DNA of 64,000 nucleotides from JAFAGO01 sp031987605. GTDB taxonomy: Bacteria; Bacteroidota; Bacteroidia; Flavobacteriales; Weeksellaceae. Each line of letters opens with the position of its first letter. Positions within the stretch are counted from its first letter, which is position 1. Below the pieces are notes generated by a model. That model was given only the letters and a program-made list of their open reading frames with translations. It made no database searches and was not told the origin of the DNA. Made by a program: the position numbers and the translations under genes. The stretch covers positions 62,001 to 126,000 of the forward strand of contig DALZZF010000003.1 in NCBI GenBank assembly GCA_031987605.1, written 5' to 3'. This document shows, one piece after another, positions 35,406-43,196 of the stretch.

Positions 35406-35413
35406 TATATTTG
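35406..35413 (+). promoter_or_regulatory. Candidate -7 box of the methyltransferase gene
   Basis: TATATTTG fits TAnnTTTG and ends 27 nt before the ATG at 35441. A clear -33 TTG is missing. Confidence 0.4.
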
Positions 35414-35440
35414 TGAATTCCTTTAAAAAAAGTCATCAAA

Positions 35441-36244
35441 ATGTTTACTAAATTTAAAAAACTAATTTCTTTTTTCCAAATCCTGCTTCAACAACCGAGT
35501 TTAATCAACCTCATTCTGAATGACAACGACATTAGAAAAAATAAGTTTTCACAAAAATACCCCAATTTAATTGCTTTACCTCAAATTGAAATAAAAGATT
35601 TAGGCATACCTGTGGAAGAAATTGAAAGCTTTCTTCTGGACGGCAGTTCCATGATTACCGATCTACAACTGCTTGCCACAATCGCCAAAAGAAAAGACGT
35701 AAATTCTTATTTTGAAATTGGGACTTGGAGAGGCGAAAGTGTTTTTAATGTTGCCAAGGAAATAGAGAATTGCACAACGCTCAACCTGTCCGATGAAGAA
35801 ATGAAAAACATGGGCTGGAATCCCAAATATGCGGAACTCCACGGAATACTTTCTGAAAGAAATCCCAAGATTCAACATCTTTATGGCAATACTAAAACTT
35901 TTGATTTTGCCGGATTGCAGAAAAAATATGATTTAATTTTTATTGATGGCGACCATACGTACGAAATGGTTTTAAATGATACCAAAAAAGTATTTGCTCA
36001 TCTTCTCCATGAAAATTCGATTGTGGTTTGGCATGATTACGCCTACAGTCCTCAGAAAATCCGCTACGAAGTATTCCAGGCAATTCTGGACGGGACGAAT
36101 CCTGAAGATCATCGTTTTCTGTACCATCCTAAAAATACCATGTGTGCTGTTTTTATAAAAGAGAAACTTCCGGCAAGCATTTTTGATCCTATGCAAAATC
36201 CAGATACCATTTTTCAGATTGGATTACACGCTAAGAATTTCTGA
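35441..36244 (+). CDS. Class I SAM-dependent methyltransferase
   Basis: The protein has 267 residues. The SAM-binding motif is YFEIGTWRGES (about residues 91-101), and LIFIDGDHTYEMV (about 166-178) plus VVWHDYAYSP mark the Methyltransf_24 type, often found acting on sugars or small metabolites. The substrate is unknown. It diverges from the glycosyltransferase gene and probably belongs to the same glycan locus. The codon pattern resembles its neighbours. Confidence 0.82.
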   Translation: MFTKFKKLISFFQILLQQPSLINLILNDNDIRKNKFSQKYPNLIALPQIEIKDLGIPVEEIESFLLDGSSMITDLQLLATIAKRKDVNSYFEIGTWRGESVFNVAKEIENCTTLNLSDEEMKNMGWNPKYAELHGILSERNPKIQHLYGNTKTFDFAGLQKKYDLIFIDGDHTYEMVLNDTKKVFAHLLHENSIVVWHDYAYSPQKIRYEVFQAILDGTNPEDHRFLYHPKNTMCAVFIKEKLPASIFDPMQNPDTIFQIGLHAKNF

Positions 36245-36294
36245 TACCATTTCTTCGCTAAAAAGGCTGAAGTTTTAATGCACCATCAATTTAT

Positions 36295-36786
36295 TTAATC
36301 CACATAAATTCCTGCCCAACTTCTTTTTAAAGGCAAAAGAAAATCAGAAAGGAAATTCACATAGGTGCTTTTAGAAAAGTCGAAAACTTCAATATTATGA
36401 GGAATTTCACCGCTTTTTAATCCGGTGCGAAAATCGGTTAGTTTTACGGTTTTTATTTCGTCGTTTTCAACATAACTGGCTTTCATACGGTCGAAAAATC
36501 CCAAGTTGAATTCTTCATCCAGTTTACGCATTACGCCGGTAAGCGAATCGATCGAACATCCGGAAGCGGCTTCTTTTTCTTCATCCACCACCACAACTAT
36601 AAACTGATTTTTTTCAATTTTAAACGAAGAGGAAAGCGGTTTCCCATGAGCTGCCCAAGTCGCCAGAAAATCGAAAAGTTTTTCGGAAATAGTTTTGGAT
36701 TCCTTTGCTGTAAACGGTCGGGATGCCGGATAAATGATTACACGATAATCATTGGTTTCTATGATTTCTGATTCCTGAATTTTCAT
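36295..36786 (-). CDS. Conserved Bacteroidota protein of unknown function
   Basis: The 163-residue protein is soluble, without a signal peptide. Recognisable stretches are IIYPASRPFTAKESK near the N terminus, FLATWAAHGKPLSSSF, FIVVVVDEE and a GCSIDS motif around residue 81. Homologues in Flavobacteriia are sometimes labelled ABC transporter ATPase, but no Walker motifs are present and that name is unsupported. It is last in the minus-strand run that begins with the MCE gene and overlaps the preceding small membrane gene by 38 nt. Confidence 0.72.
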   Translation of the reverse strand: MKIQESEIIETNDYRVIIYPASRPFTAKESKTISEKLFDFLATWAAHGKPLSSSFKIEKNQFIVVVVDEEKEAASGCSIDSLTGVMRKLDEEFNLGFFDRMKASYVENDEIKTVKLTDFRTGLKSGEIPHNIEVFDFSKSTYVNFLSDFLLPLKRSWAGIYVD

Positions 36787-36949
36787 TTTTTTGAAGATTT
36801 AAATTGTAAATGCCCAACACTAATAAACACAAACTGCTCACCAGTCTCCAAATATTGGATCGGTCAATTTGAAAATTATTTTCGTACAAATTTCCGAAAA
36901 TGAGTATTGCCGCCAAAATAATGATAAAGTAATTTGAATATTTTTTCAT
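36749..36949 (-). CDS. Small membrane protein
   Basis: The 66-residue protein has two hydrophobic segments (about 7-21 and 36-50) and a polar, asparagine-rich C terminus. No family is recognised. It is packed between the iron-sulfur gene (3 nt away) and the following gene (overlap 38 nt), which supports translation as part of the run. Confidence 0.55.
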   Translation of the reverse strand: MKKYSNYFIIILAAILIFGNLYENNFQIDRSNIWRLVSSLCLLVLGIYNLNLQKNENSGIRNHRNQ

Positions 36950-36952
36950 GTT

Positions 36953-37738
36953 TTAAAGGTCTTCTGTTTCCGCCAATAGTTCGGCAATATCTTTTACGGC
37001 GACTTCGGCTTCTTTGTTGAAATGTTTTACACCATCCGTAATCATGGTATTGCAAAACGGGCAACCGGTCGCAATTACAGCAGGTTTTTCCAGCAATGCT
37101 TCTTCGGTTCTTTCGATATTGATGTCTTTTTTCCCCTTTTCAGGTTCTTTAAACATCTGTGCTCCACCTGCTCCACAGCATAAACCGTTGGTTTTGCAAC
37201 GTTTCATTTCTACCAGTTCTGCATCCAGTTTCTGGAGAAGTTCCCGTGGCGCTTCATATTCGTTGTTGCCTCTTCCAAGATAGCAGGGATCGTGAAAGGT
37301 GATTTTCTTTCCTTCAAATTTTCCGCCTTCGATTTTCAGCCTTCCATCATTCATCAGCTGTTTCAGAAATTGTGTATGATGCAGCACTTCGTAGTTTCCT
37401 CCCAAATTGGGATATTCGTTTTTCAATGTATTGAAACAGTGTGGACAAGCAGTTACAATTTTCTTTACTTCATAAGCATTGAGGATTTCGATATTGGTCA
37501 ATGCCATCATTTGAAAAACAAATTCATTTCCGGCACGTTTTGCAGGATCTCCGGTACAGGATTCTTCCTGTCCCAAAACCGCAAACTCGACACCAATTTT
37601 ATGAAGAATTTTGCAAAAAGCACGCGTGATTTTTTTGGCTCTGTCATCAAAACTTCCGGCACAGCCCACCCAAAAAAGTACTTCGGGTGATTTTCCTTCA
37701 GCAGCATATTCTGCCATTGTTTTTATCGTGAAATCCAT
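36953..37738 (-). CDS. CCG-domain iron-sulfur protein (HdrB/LldE-like)
   Basis: The protein has 261 residues and two cysteine-rich CCG-type domains: C residues in WVGCAGS and ACPHCFNT in the first half, then FHDPCYLGR, GLCCGAGG and GCPFCNTM in the second. This is the arrangement of heterodisulfide-reductase subunit B, GlpC and LldE proteins that bind a non-cubane or [4Fe-4S] cluster and pass electrons to a redox substrate. It is encoded with a membrane ferredoxin protein (38367-39701) that looks like its electron partner. The substrate is unknown. Confidence 0.88.
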   Translation of the reverse strand: MDFTIKTMAEYAAEGKSPEVLFWVGCAGSFDDRAKKITRAFCKILHKIGVEFAVLGQEESCTGDPAKRAGNEFVFQMMALTNIEILNAYEVKKIVTACPHCFNTLKNEYPNLGGNYEVLHHTQFLKQLMNDGRLKIEGGKFEGKKITFHDPCYLGRGNNEYEAPRELLQKLDAELVEMKRCKTNGLCCGAGGAQMFKEPEKGKKDINIERTEEALLEKPAVIATGCPFCNTMITDGVKHFNKEAEVAVKDIAELLAETEDL

Positions 37739-37765
37739 ATATCCTGATTCTTTTGTTGTATTGCT

Positions 37766-38356
37766 CTATTGCAATGATGCTTTGTATGATTTGGCTTTTT
37801 CTAATATTTCCGGCGCAACTAAAGCGTTGAATATTGTGTTGTTTTCATCATACGTGATGTATTTCCAAATTCCTTTTGTTTTATCGTCATTCAGTGCAAT
37901 GATGATTAATTTCTGACTGATTTCTGCATTATTGGGATCCAGAAAAAAGGTTTCTACCTGCTGCGATTTCATCATATCGGTAATCATAATTTGCTGTTCC
38001 TTGCTGAATGTATTTTTAAAAGCCATTCGGAAACGAACAGGATAAGAAGAAAACGCATATTTGTTTTTACCCGAGGTATAAATTTCAGAGGTTTCTGCTT
38101 TCGCTGCAACAGGAATAAATTCCATGCTCACCTCTTCACTTCCTTCAAAAATATTTTTAAAGAGCGGTTTTATCATTTCGCGATCGCCGGCATTAAAAAT
38201 TTCCGGATACGTGAGATCCAAAATTCCATCATAGTTTTTTTCTCCAATTGCAGTGATGATTTTTTCGGTATCAGTAATGATCTGCTTCTGATCTTTATCT
38301 TGTGAAAAAGCAAAAAATCCCAAGAAAAGCAGAAACAAAAGGAATATTTTTTTCAT
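37766..38356 (-). CDS. Hypothetical exported protein
   Basis: The 196-residue protein has a signal peptide (MKKIFLLFLLFLGFFAFSQ) followed by about 175 mostly soluble residues with no motif I recognise. Alternating helices and strands around ITDTEKIITAIGEKNYDGIL suggest an NTF2-like or similar small fold, but this is a guess. It lies between the two iron-sulfur genes with gaps of 10 and 27 nt, so it belongs to the same transcript and may act in the same periplasmic process. Confidence 0.65.
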   Translation of the reverse strand: MKKIFLLFLLFLGFFAFSQDKDQKQIITDTEKIITAIGEKNYDGILDLTYPEIFNAGDREMIKPLFKNIFEGSEEVSMEFIPVAAKAETSEIYTSGKNKYAFSSYPVRFRMAFKNTFSKEQQIMITDMMKSQQVETFFLDPNNAEISQKLIIIALNDDKTKGIWKYITYDENNTIFNALVAPEILEKAKSYKASLQ

Positions 38357-38366
38357 TTTTCTGCGT

Positions 38367-39701
38367 TTATTCGGTTGCCCAGTTCAGCCGGTCTGCCTGA
38401 TTGTATTGCCATGGTGCGGCATTGTTCTCAATATTCGTCATCATCAGATTCCATTCCTGCGGTGCAGAGGATTCTTCCATAATCATAAATCGCCGTAAAT
38501 CCATAATAATGGAAAGCGGATTGATGAGAACCGGACAGGCTTCCACACATGCATTGCAAGTGGTACAGGCGCGCAATTCTTCTCTTTCAATATGATCGTC
38601 GAGCAATTTTTTGCCATCGTCCACAAACGTTCCATTTTTGTTGATGTTTTTGGCGACTTCTTCAATTCTGTCGCGGGTATCCATCATGATTTTTCTTGGC
38701 GAAAGTTTTTTACCTGTAATATTGGCAGGACAAACTGATGTGCATCGTCCGCATTCGGTGCAGGTATAAGCGTTCATTAACTGCACTCGATCCAGATCAA
38801 AAATATCGCTGGCTCCGAATTTTTCGGGAACGGCATTGGGATCGGGTTCTGGTGCAGCAGCATAAGGATCGGCATTGGGATCCATCATCAGTTTTATTTC
38901 TTTGGTAACGGAATCCAGATTATTGAATTCTCCTTTGGGCTCCAGATTGGAAAACCAGGTGTTCGGAAATGCCAATAATATATGCAGATGTTTGGAATAA
39001 TACAGATAATTCATAAAGAACAGCACGCCCAAAATATGAAACCACCATGCAAAACGCTCAACGCCTAAAAGAAATCCATTTCCGAAATTAAACCATTCCA
39101 GAAAAGGAACCAACGAATTTTCGCTTACCGGAAAATAGCCGGCATGATGAAAAACGCCTCTTTGCTGAAGGATAAAATCGGAAGAATTCATCGTGAAAAA
39201 AGCAATCATCAAAGAGAATTCGATAATGAGAATCCAATTGGCATCTTCTTTTGGCCATCCGAAAAGCTCCTTCATGTTCAGCCTTTTCAGATGGATGATA
39301 TTTCTTCGGATAAAAAATACCACAACTGCAACGGTGACCAGCAATGCCAGAATTTCCAGAGTGGCGGTAAAAAACTTATACGTGGTTGCACCAATTACGG
39401 TTTCCAGAAAACGGTGGGTACCGAAAATTCCGTCAATAATAATTTCAATCAGTTCCAGGTTGATGATTACAAAACCCACATACACGAAAATATGCATAAT
39501 CCCGGCAATTGGTCGTTTTACCATTTTGCTTTGTCCGAGGGCTACTTCTGCCATTATTTTCCAACGTTCTGCTTTATGATCGGTACGGTCGATTTTTTTC
39601 CCCAGCATGATATTCCGGTAAATCTCTCTCATGCTTTTTGCAAAGAGTCCGAAGCCTAAAACCAGACAAATAAAAAACAAAACATTATCAATATACTGCA
39701 T
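38367..39701 (-). CDS. Membrane-bound 4Fe-4S ferredoxin protein (HdrE/NarI-like plus ferredoxin)
   Basis: The protein (444 residues) has an N-terminal membrane part with about five helices (to about residue 265), similar to NarI/HdrE cytochrome b subunits, and a C-terminal soluble part with two 4Fe-4S motifs, CTECGRCTSVCP and CTTCNACVEACP. Histidines in the helices could bind haem. Together with the CCG protein at 36953-37738 it resembles an HdrDE-like electron-transfer module taking electrons from quinol or feeding them to it. Its partners and function are unknown. Confidence 0.87.
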   Translation of the reverse strand: MQYIDNVLFFICLVLGFGLFAKSMREIYRNIMLGKKIDRTDHKAERWKIMAEVALGQSKMVKRPIAGIMHIFVYVGFVIINLELIEIIIDGIFGTHRFLETVIGATTYKFFTATLEILALLVTVAVVVFFIRRNIIHLKRLNMKELFGWPKEDANWILIIEFSLMIAFFTMNSSDFILQQRGVFHHAGYFPVSENSLVPFLEWFNFGNGFLLGVERFAWWFHILGVLFFMNYLYYSKHLHILLAFPNTWFSNLEPKGEFNNLDSVTKEIKLMMDPNADPYAAAPEPDPNAVPEKFGASDIFDLDRVQLMNAYTCTECGRCTSVCPANITGKKLSPRKIMMDTRDRIEEVAKNINKNGTFVDDGKKLLDDHIEREELRACTTCNACVEACPVLINPLSIIMDLRRFMIMEESSAPQEWNLMMTNIENNAAPWQYNQADRLNWATE

Positions 39702-39714
39702 ATTTCAAGAGGTG

Positions 39715-40665
39715 TTAATCTTTATTATTCTTTCCGAAAACGGAGAAATTCACGTACCGTTTCGGATTTGCTTTTAAATCTTCCACCAGCGCATTCATGT
39801 TGGTTGCGGTTTGGTTCAGATTTTTATAAAGTTCATCATCTTTGGTTAATTTCCCAAGACTTCCGTCTCCATTTTGTATGCCTACAATAATTTTATTCAG
39901 ATTTTCGGTGGTTGTGCTCAGGCGATCAATCGTCGTATTGAGCTTTTGGGTATCGATATTTTCAGCAACTTTTCCGTATTTATCGATGGCTGATTTTGCA
40001 CTTTCGGTGGCAAGGTTTGCATTATCCAGAACTTTCTGGATTTTCGGATCATTGTTCGACAGTAACTGATTGGTCTGTTTTGAAGTGTTTTCAAAAGAAG
40101 CCACAGTAGAATTCAGATTTCTCAAAAGATTGGAAAGTTCTGCCCTGTTTCTTTGATCCAAAATTTTGTTGGCATTATTGGTAAGGGAATCTACTCTTTT
40201 CAAAACTTCCTGAAGCTGATCTTTAACCGGACCTACTTGTGAAGAAAGATTATTCATCATCGATAGCTGAAAACTGCTGGCCAAGGTATCTCCGTCTTTT
40301 GCAAAGGGTTCACCGTAGGCAAGTTTTACCCGCATTTCTTTTCCGGACATTAATCCCGGTTCAAACACTTCCAGAGTTGATTTTTTTGAAAATTCATAAT
40401 TATCTGCCACCAAAACTTTAACTACAAAATGGATTTTTCCGGCTTTATCGCGAATCGGAGAAATTGCATCTACCTGCCCTACTTTCAAACCGTTGATGGA
40501 AACGGGACTTGAAGGTTCCAGCCCTTCTACGTTATCAAATTCGGCATAATATACATTATCCGTTGAAAAAATATTCTTCCCTTTCATAAACTGAAAAAGA
40601 AATACAAATCCTACTATTGCCAATACTGCGATTGCGCCTGCTTTTATTTCTTTTGAATACTTCAC
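39715..40665 (-). CDS. MCE-domain (MlaD-like) lipid-transport protein
   Basis: The protein has 316 residues: an N-terminal membrane helix (about 10-25), one MCE domain (about 38-115, with FDNVEGLEPSSPVSINGLKVG), and a long helical C-terminal region rich in asparagine, typical of periplasmic MCE proteins that carry lipids between membranes. The start codon is GTG at 40663-40665. No permease or ATPase is next to it; candidates of that type (MlaE/MlaF-like) are encoded at 52689-54250. It heads the minus-strand run of iron-sulfur genes. Confidence 0.9.
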   Translation of the reverse strand: MKYSKEIKAGAIAVLAIVGFVFLFQFMKGKNIFSTDNVYYAEFDNVEGLEPSSPVSINGLKVGQVDAISPIRDKAGKIHFVVKVLVADNYEFSKKSTLEVFEPGLMSGKEMRVKLAYGEPFAKDGDTLASSFQLSMMNNLSSQVGPVKDQLQEVLKRVDSLTNNANKILDQRNRAELSNLLRNLNSTVASFENTSKQTNQLLSNNDPKIQKVLDNANLATESAKSAIDKYGKVAENIDTQKLNTTIDRLSTTTENLNKIIVGIQNGDGSLGKLTKDDELYKNLNQTATNMNALVEDLKANPKRYVNFSVFGKNNKD

Positions 40666-40685
40666 TCTTATTATTTTATTGGTAA

Positions 40686-40720
40686 CAAATATAATTAAAT
40701 TCTCGGTCTGTGTGTTTCAA
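40686..40720 (-). promoter_or_regulatory. Promoter of the MCE/iron-sulfur run
   Basis: On the minus strand TTG (40718-40720) and TATATTTG (40686-40693) are 24 nt apart, slightly long but otherwise consensus. It lies 21 nt before the GTG start. Confidence 0.45.
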
Positions 40721-40740
40721 AACCTTTGCCATAGATGAAA

Positions 40741-40764
40741 AAAAGCGACATTTCTGCCGCTTTT
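40741..40764 (-). terminator. Terminator downstream of ppiD
   Basis: AAAAGCG (40741-40747) and CGCTTTT (40758-40764) form a stem with a ten-base loop, followed on the minus strand by a T-run. It lies just past the ppiD stop, before the MCE promoter. Confidence 0.7.
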
Positions 40765-40786
40765 ATATGGATTATAAATAAGATTC

Positions 40787-42940
40787 TTACTGTTGTTGCT
40801 GACCTTTATTGTATACTTCATTTCTGTAATCCTTGATGTCGGCGTTGTCCTGAAGACTCTTCATCAGCATCTGCCCGAACATCTGGGAATTTTGCTGCGT
40901 CATGGATTGCATAATCATTTTCAGATCTCCCGGTTGTTTGTTGGTGGTAATTGATTTTCTCTGAACCACAAATACCCCGCTGTTTCCTTCAACCGGATTG
41001 GAAATTTTGTTGTTTCCTACTCCAAATGCCGCTCCGGCAACTTTCGGCTCCATTGCTCCGGCAACCATTGGGCTTAACAGATTAACCTGAGATCCCTGTT
41101 TCTGAGCACCGAAAAGTTTTGCAACCTGATCCAGAGAAGTGGCTTTCGCTGCTGTAATTTTCTCGGAAATCTTTTTCGCAAGCAATTGGTTTTTCACAAT
41201 GGGTTCAACCTGCTCTCTCACGCTTTCAGGATCTGCAAGTCCTGCATCCTGAATTCCGTTTACAATGGCTACAATTTTATCTCCGGTTCCTTCTACGGTA
41301 AAGATTTCAGTATCGCCTTTCTTTCTTTTCTTTTCAAAAGCCCAAGCCAATACATCTCCGTCTTTATCTGTTCCTACACCAGGAATTTTACCCTGAAATC
41401 TGGTAAGCGATTTAGGATTGGAAAAGTTATAATGGTTTTTCTTCGCAATATTCGAAAAATCATTGAATGATTTACCTTGAACCTGCTGAATGAATTTCGT
41501 TGCTTTGGTATAGACTTCATTTTCCGTTTTATCCGATGCTTTAATGGCTTTTACAAGATTCGCCACTTTATAGCTCATGGCTCCGGTTTTTTTATCCTGA
41601 ATATTGATAATATGGTAACCGTATTGCGTTTCCACAACACCTGTAGCGCCTTTCGCAGAATTATCCACAAAATGCTGGAATTCCGGAACGAACTGTGGCT
41701 GTGCAGAAGTAGACCAACCCAAAGTTCCGCCTTGTGCAGCAGAATTGGTGTCGGAAGAAAGTTTTACAAACTCCGCAAATTTTGCAGGATCAGCTTTAAT
41801 AACGGCTCCAACAGAATCGGCCAGTTTTTTTGCCTGTTCTTTTGTTCTGGTTTCATTCTGTGCCGCAGCGTTTCCTTTATAGGTAATCAGAATGTGTCTT
41901 GCCAAAGTGGAATCGGATGGTTTTTTACCCAAAAGTTTGGAAACCACATATAAGTTTTGCTCTTTATACGGGCCGAAAACCTGACCAACAGATGCAGAAG
42001 CCACTTTATCCTTAATTTCCGCAGGAAGTTGATTTGCCGGGAAATAGGTTGGATTGAAACGCATATCTGAATTGGTTTCCACAAAAAGTGAATCATTTTT
42101 GGTGGTAATGAAACTTTCCCCGTTGCTTAAATCGCTTCCCTGATTCAACAGTTTGGTAATTTCAGCTTTGGTTACGGCTTCATCCGCAGCACTTGCACTG
42201 GCAGGAAAATATACAATTCCTAAATTTCTGCCTGCATCTCTTTTGAAAGTAACCGGGTGTTTTTTAATATAATTCGCGATATCTTCGGTGGTTACTTTTA
42301 CTGGATTCTTTTTTTCAAAAGCGGTATAATCCACTTTTACGAAATCAATATTCGCCAGCTGATCTCTTTGTTTAATCAATTCTTCCGCTTCTTTTTTACT
42401 TACGGTAATTCCGCTGGAAACATTAGCAAAAACCTGTCTTGCCATCATTCTGTATTCGATTGATTTTTTTGTAGCCAGCCAAGAATTGTACTGCTGAACC
42501 TGACCGCTAGTTTTATATCCATCTATTTCTTTTTTCAATTCTTGCACTTTGAAGTTTCCTTTCTCGTCAAAAAATTGAGGATTTTGAGCAAACATTGGAT
42601 CATACTGAATCTGGCTCCAGAAGAAATCATCCGTCAGTTCAATCCCCAACTTGTCGAATTCCTGCTTGATTAATTTGCTTTGTACAAGCACTTGCCAAGC
42701 CTGTTCTTCAAGACCGTTTGTGGGCTGCCCTTGTTGTTGCGCCTGATTTTGAAGAATATTCAACTGCTCGCTGAATTCTTCTCTGGTGATATCGTCTCCA
42801 TTCACTTTTCCAAAGATATCCGGATTTTTTCCGAACACTTTATCCAAACTGTCAGGATTTATAAGGAACGCCAGCAAAGCTAAAGCAATCATTCCCATTA
42901 AAAGCCAAGGACGTTTTCTAATCTCTCCTAAAACTGCCAT
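40787..42940 (-). CDS. ppiD: PpiD-like periplasmic peptidyl-prolyl isomerase
   Basis: The protein has 717 residues and the SurA/PpiD layout: a membrane anchor (about 12-29), a SurA-N-like chaperone domain, a parvulin rotamase domain (about 345-445, with ARHILITYKG, GGTLGW and TQYGYHIINI), and a second region of similar fold. It should assist folding of proteins leaving the Sec translocon. It is much like PpiD of other flavobacteria in length. It diverges from lon, another protein-quality gene, across a 256-nt region. Confidence 0.92.
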   Translation of the reverse strand: MAVLGEIRKRPWLLMGMIALALLAFLINPDSLDKVFGKNPDIFGKVNGDDITREEFSEQLNILQNQAQQQGQPTNGLEEQAWQVLVQSKLIKQEFDKLGIELTDDFFWSQIQYDPMFAQNPQFFDEKGNFKVQELKKEIDGYKTSGQVQQYNSWLATKKSIEYRMMARQVFANVSSGITVSKKEAEELIKQRDQLANIDFVKVDYTAFEKKNPVKVTTEDIANYIKKHPVTFKRDAGRNLGIVYFPASASAADEAVTKAEITKLLNQGSDLSNGESFITTKNDSLFVETNSDMRFNPTYFPANQLPAEIKDKVASASVGQVFGPYKEQNLYVVSKLLGKKPSDSTLARHILITYKGNAAAQNETRTKEQAKKLADSVGAVIKADPAKFAEFVKLSSDTNSAAQGGTLGWSTSAQPQFVPEFQHFVDNSAKGATGVVETQYGYHIINIQDKKTGAMSYKVANLVKAIKASDKTENEVYTKATKFIQQVQGKSFNDFSNIAKKNHYNFSNPKSLTRFQGKIPGVGTDKDGDVLAWAFEKKRKKGDTEIFTVEGTGDKIVAIVNGIQDAGLADPESVREQVEPIVKNQLLAKKISEKITAAKATSLDQVAKLFGAQKQGSQVNLLSPMVAGAMEPKVAGAAFGVGNNKISNPVEGNSGVFVVQRKSITTNKQPGDLKMIMQSMTQQNSQMFGQMLMKSLQDNADIKDYRNEVYNKGQQQQ

Positions 42941-43172
42941 TGTGTTGTAAGTATTTTAAATTAAAGGTGTTAAAAATCAGTTTGCGAAAATACACATTTT
43001 TAGCAAAGCAGAAAAATTAAACCTTTATAATTTCAATTTAAATGGTGTTTATTTTGATTTTTTTGGCTTATTTTAATACTGGCATAGGAATTGGGCAAAT
43101 ACTACCTACCTTAATTTGAATGGAACCTATCCGGAAATACCGGAAGTTTCTACCATTTTTTACGACTAAAAA

Positions 43173-43185
43173 TGACAGTTTGTCA
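43173..43185. promoter_or_regulatory. Palindromic candidate operator upstream of lon
   Basis: TGACA-GTT-TGTCA is a perfect five-base palindrome with a three-base spacer. It ends 11 nt before the lon start, within the expected transcription-start region. A repressor or stress regulator could bind here. I saw no second copy of this complete palindrome in the intergenic regions I read. Confidence 0.4.
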
Positions 43186-43196
43186 CAATATATTAT

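Noticed and set aside
36295..36786. Annotation as ABC transporter ATPase
   Set aside because: No Walker A, Walker B or signature motif can be found in the 163 residues.
41477..41953. 158-residue plus-strand frame inside ppiD
   Set aside because: It is antisense to the rotamase region of ppiD and resembles no protein family.
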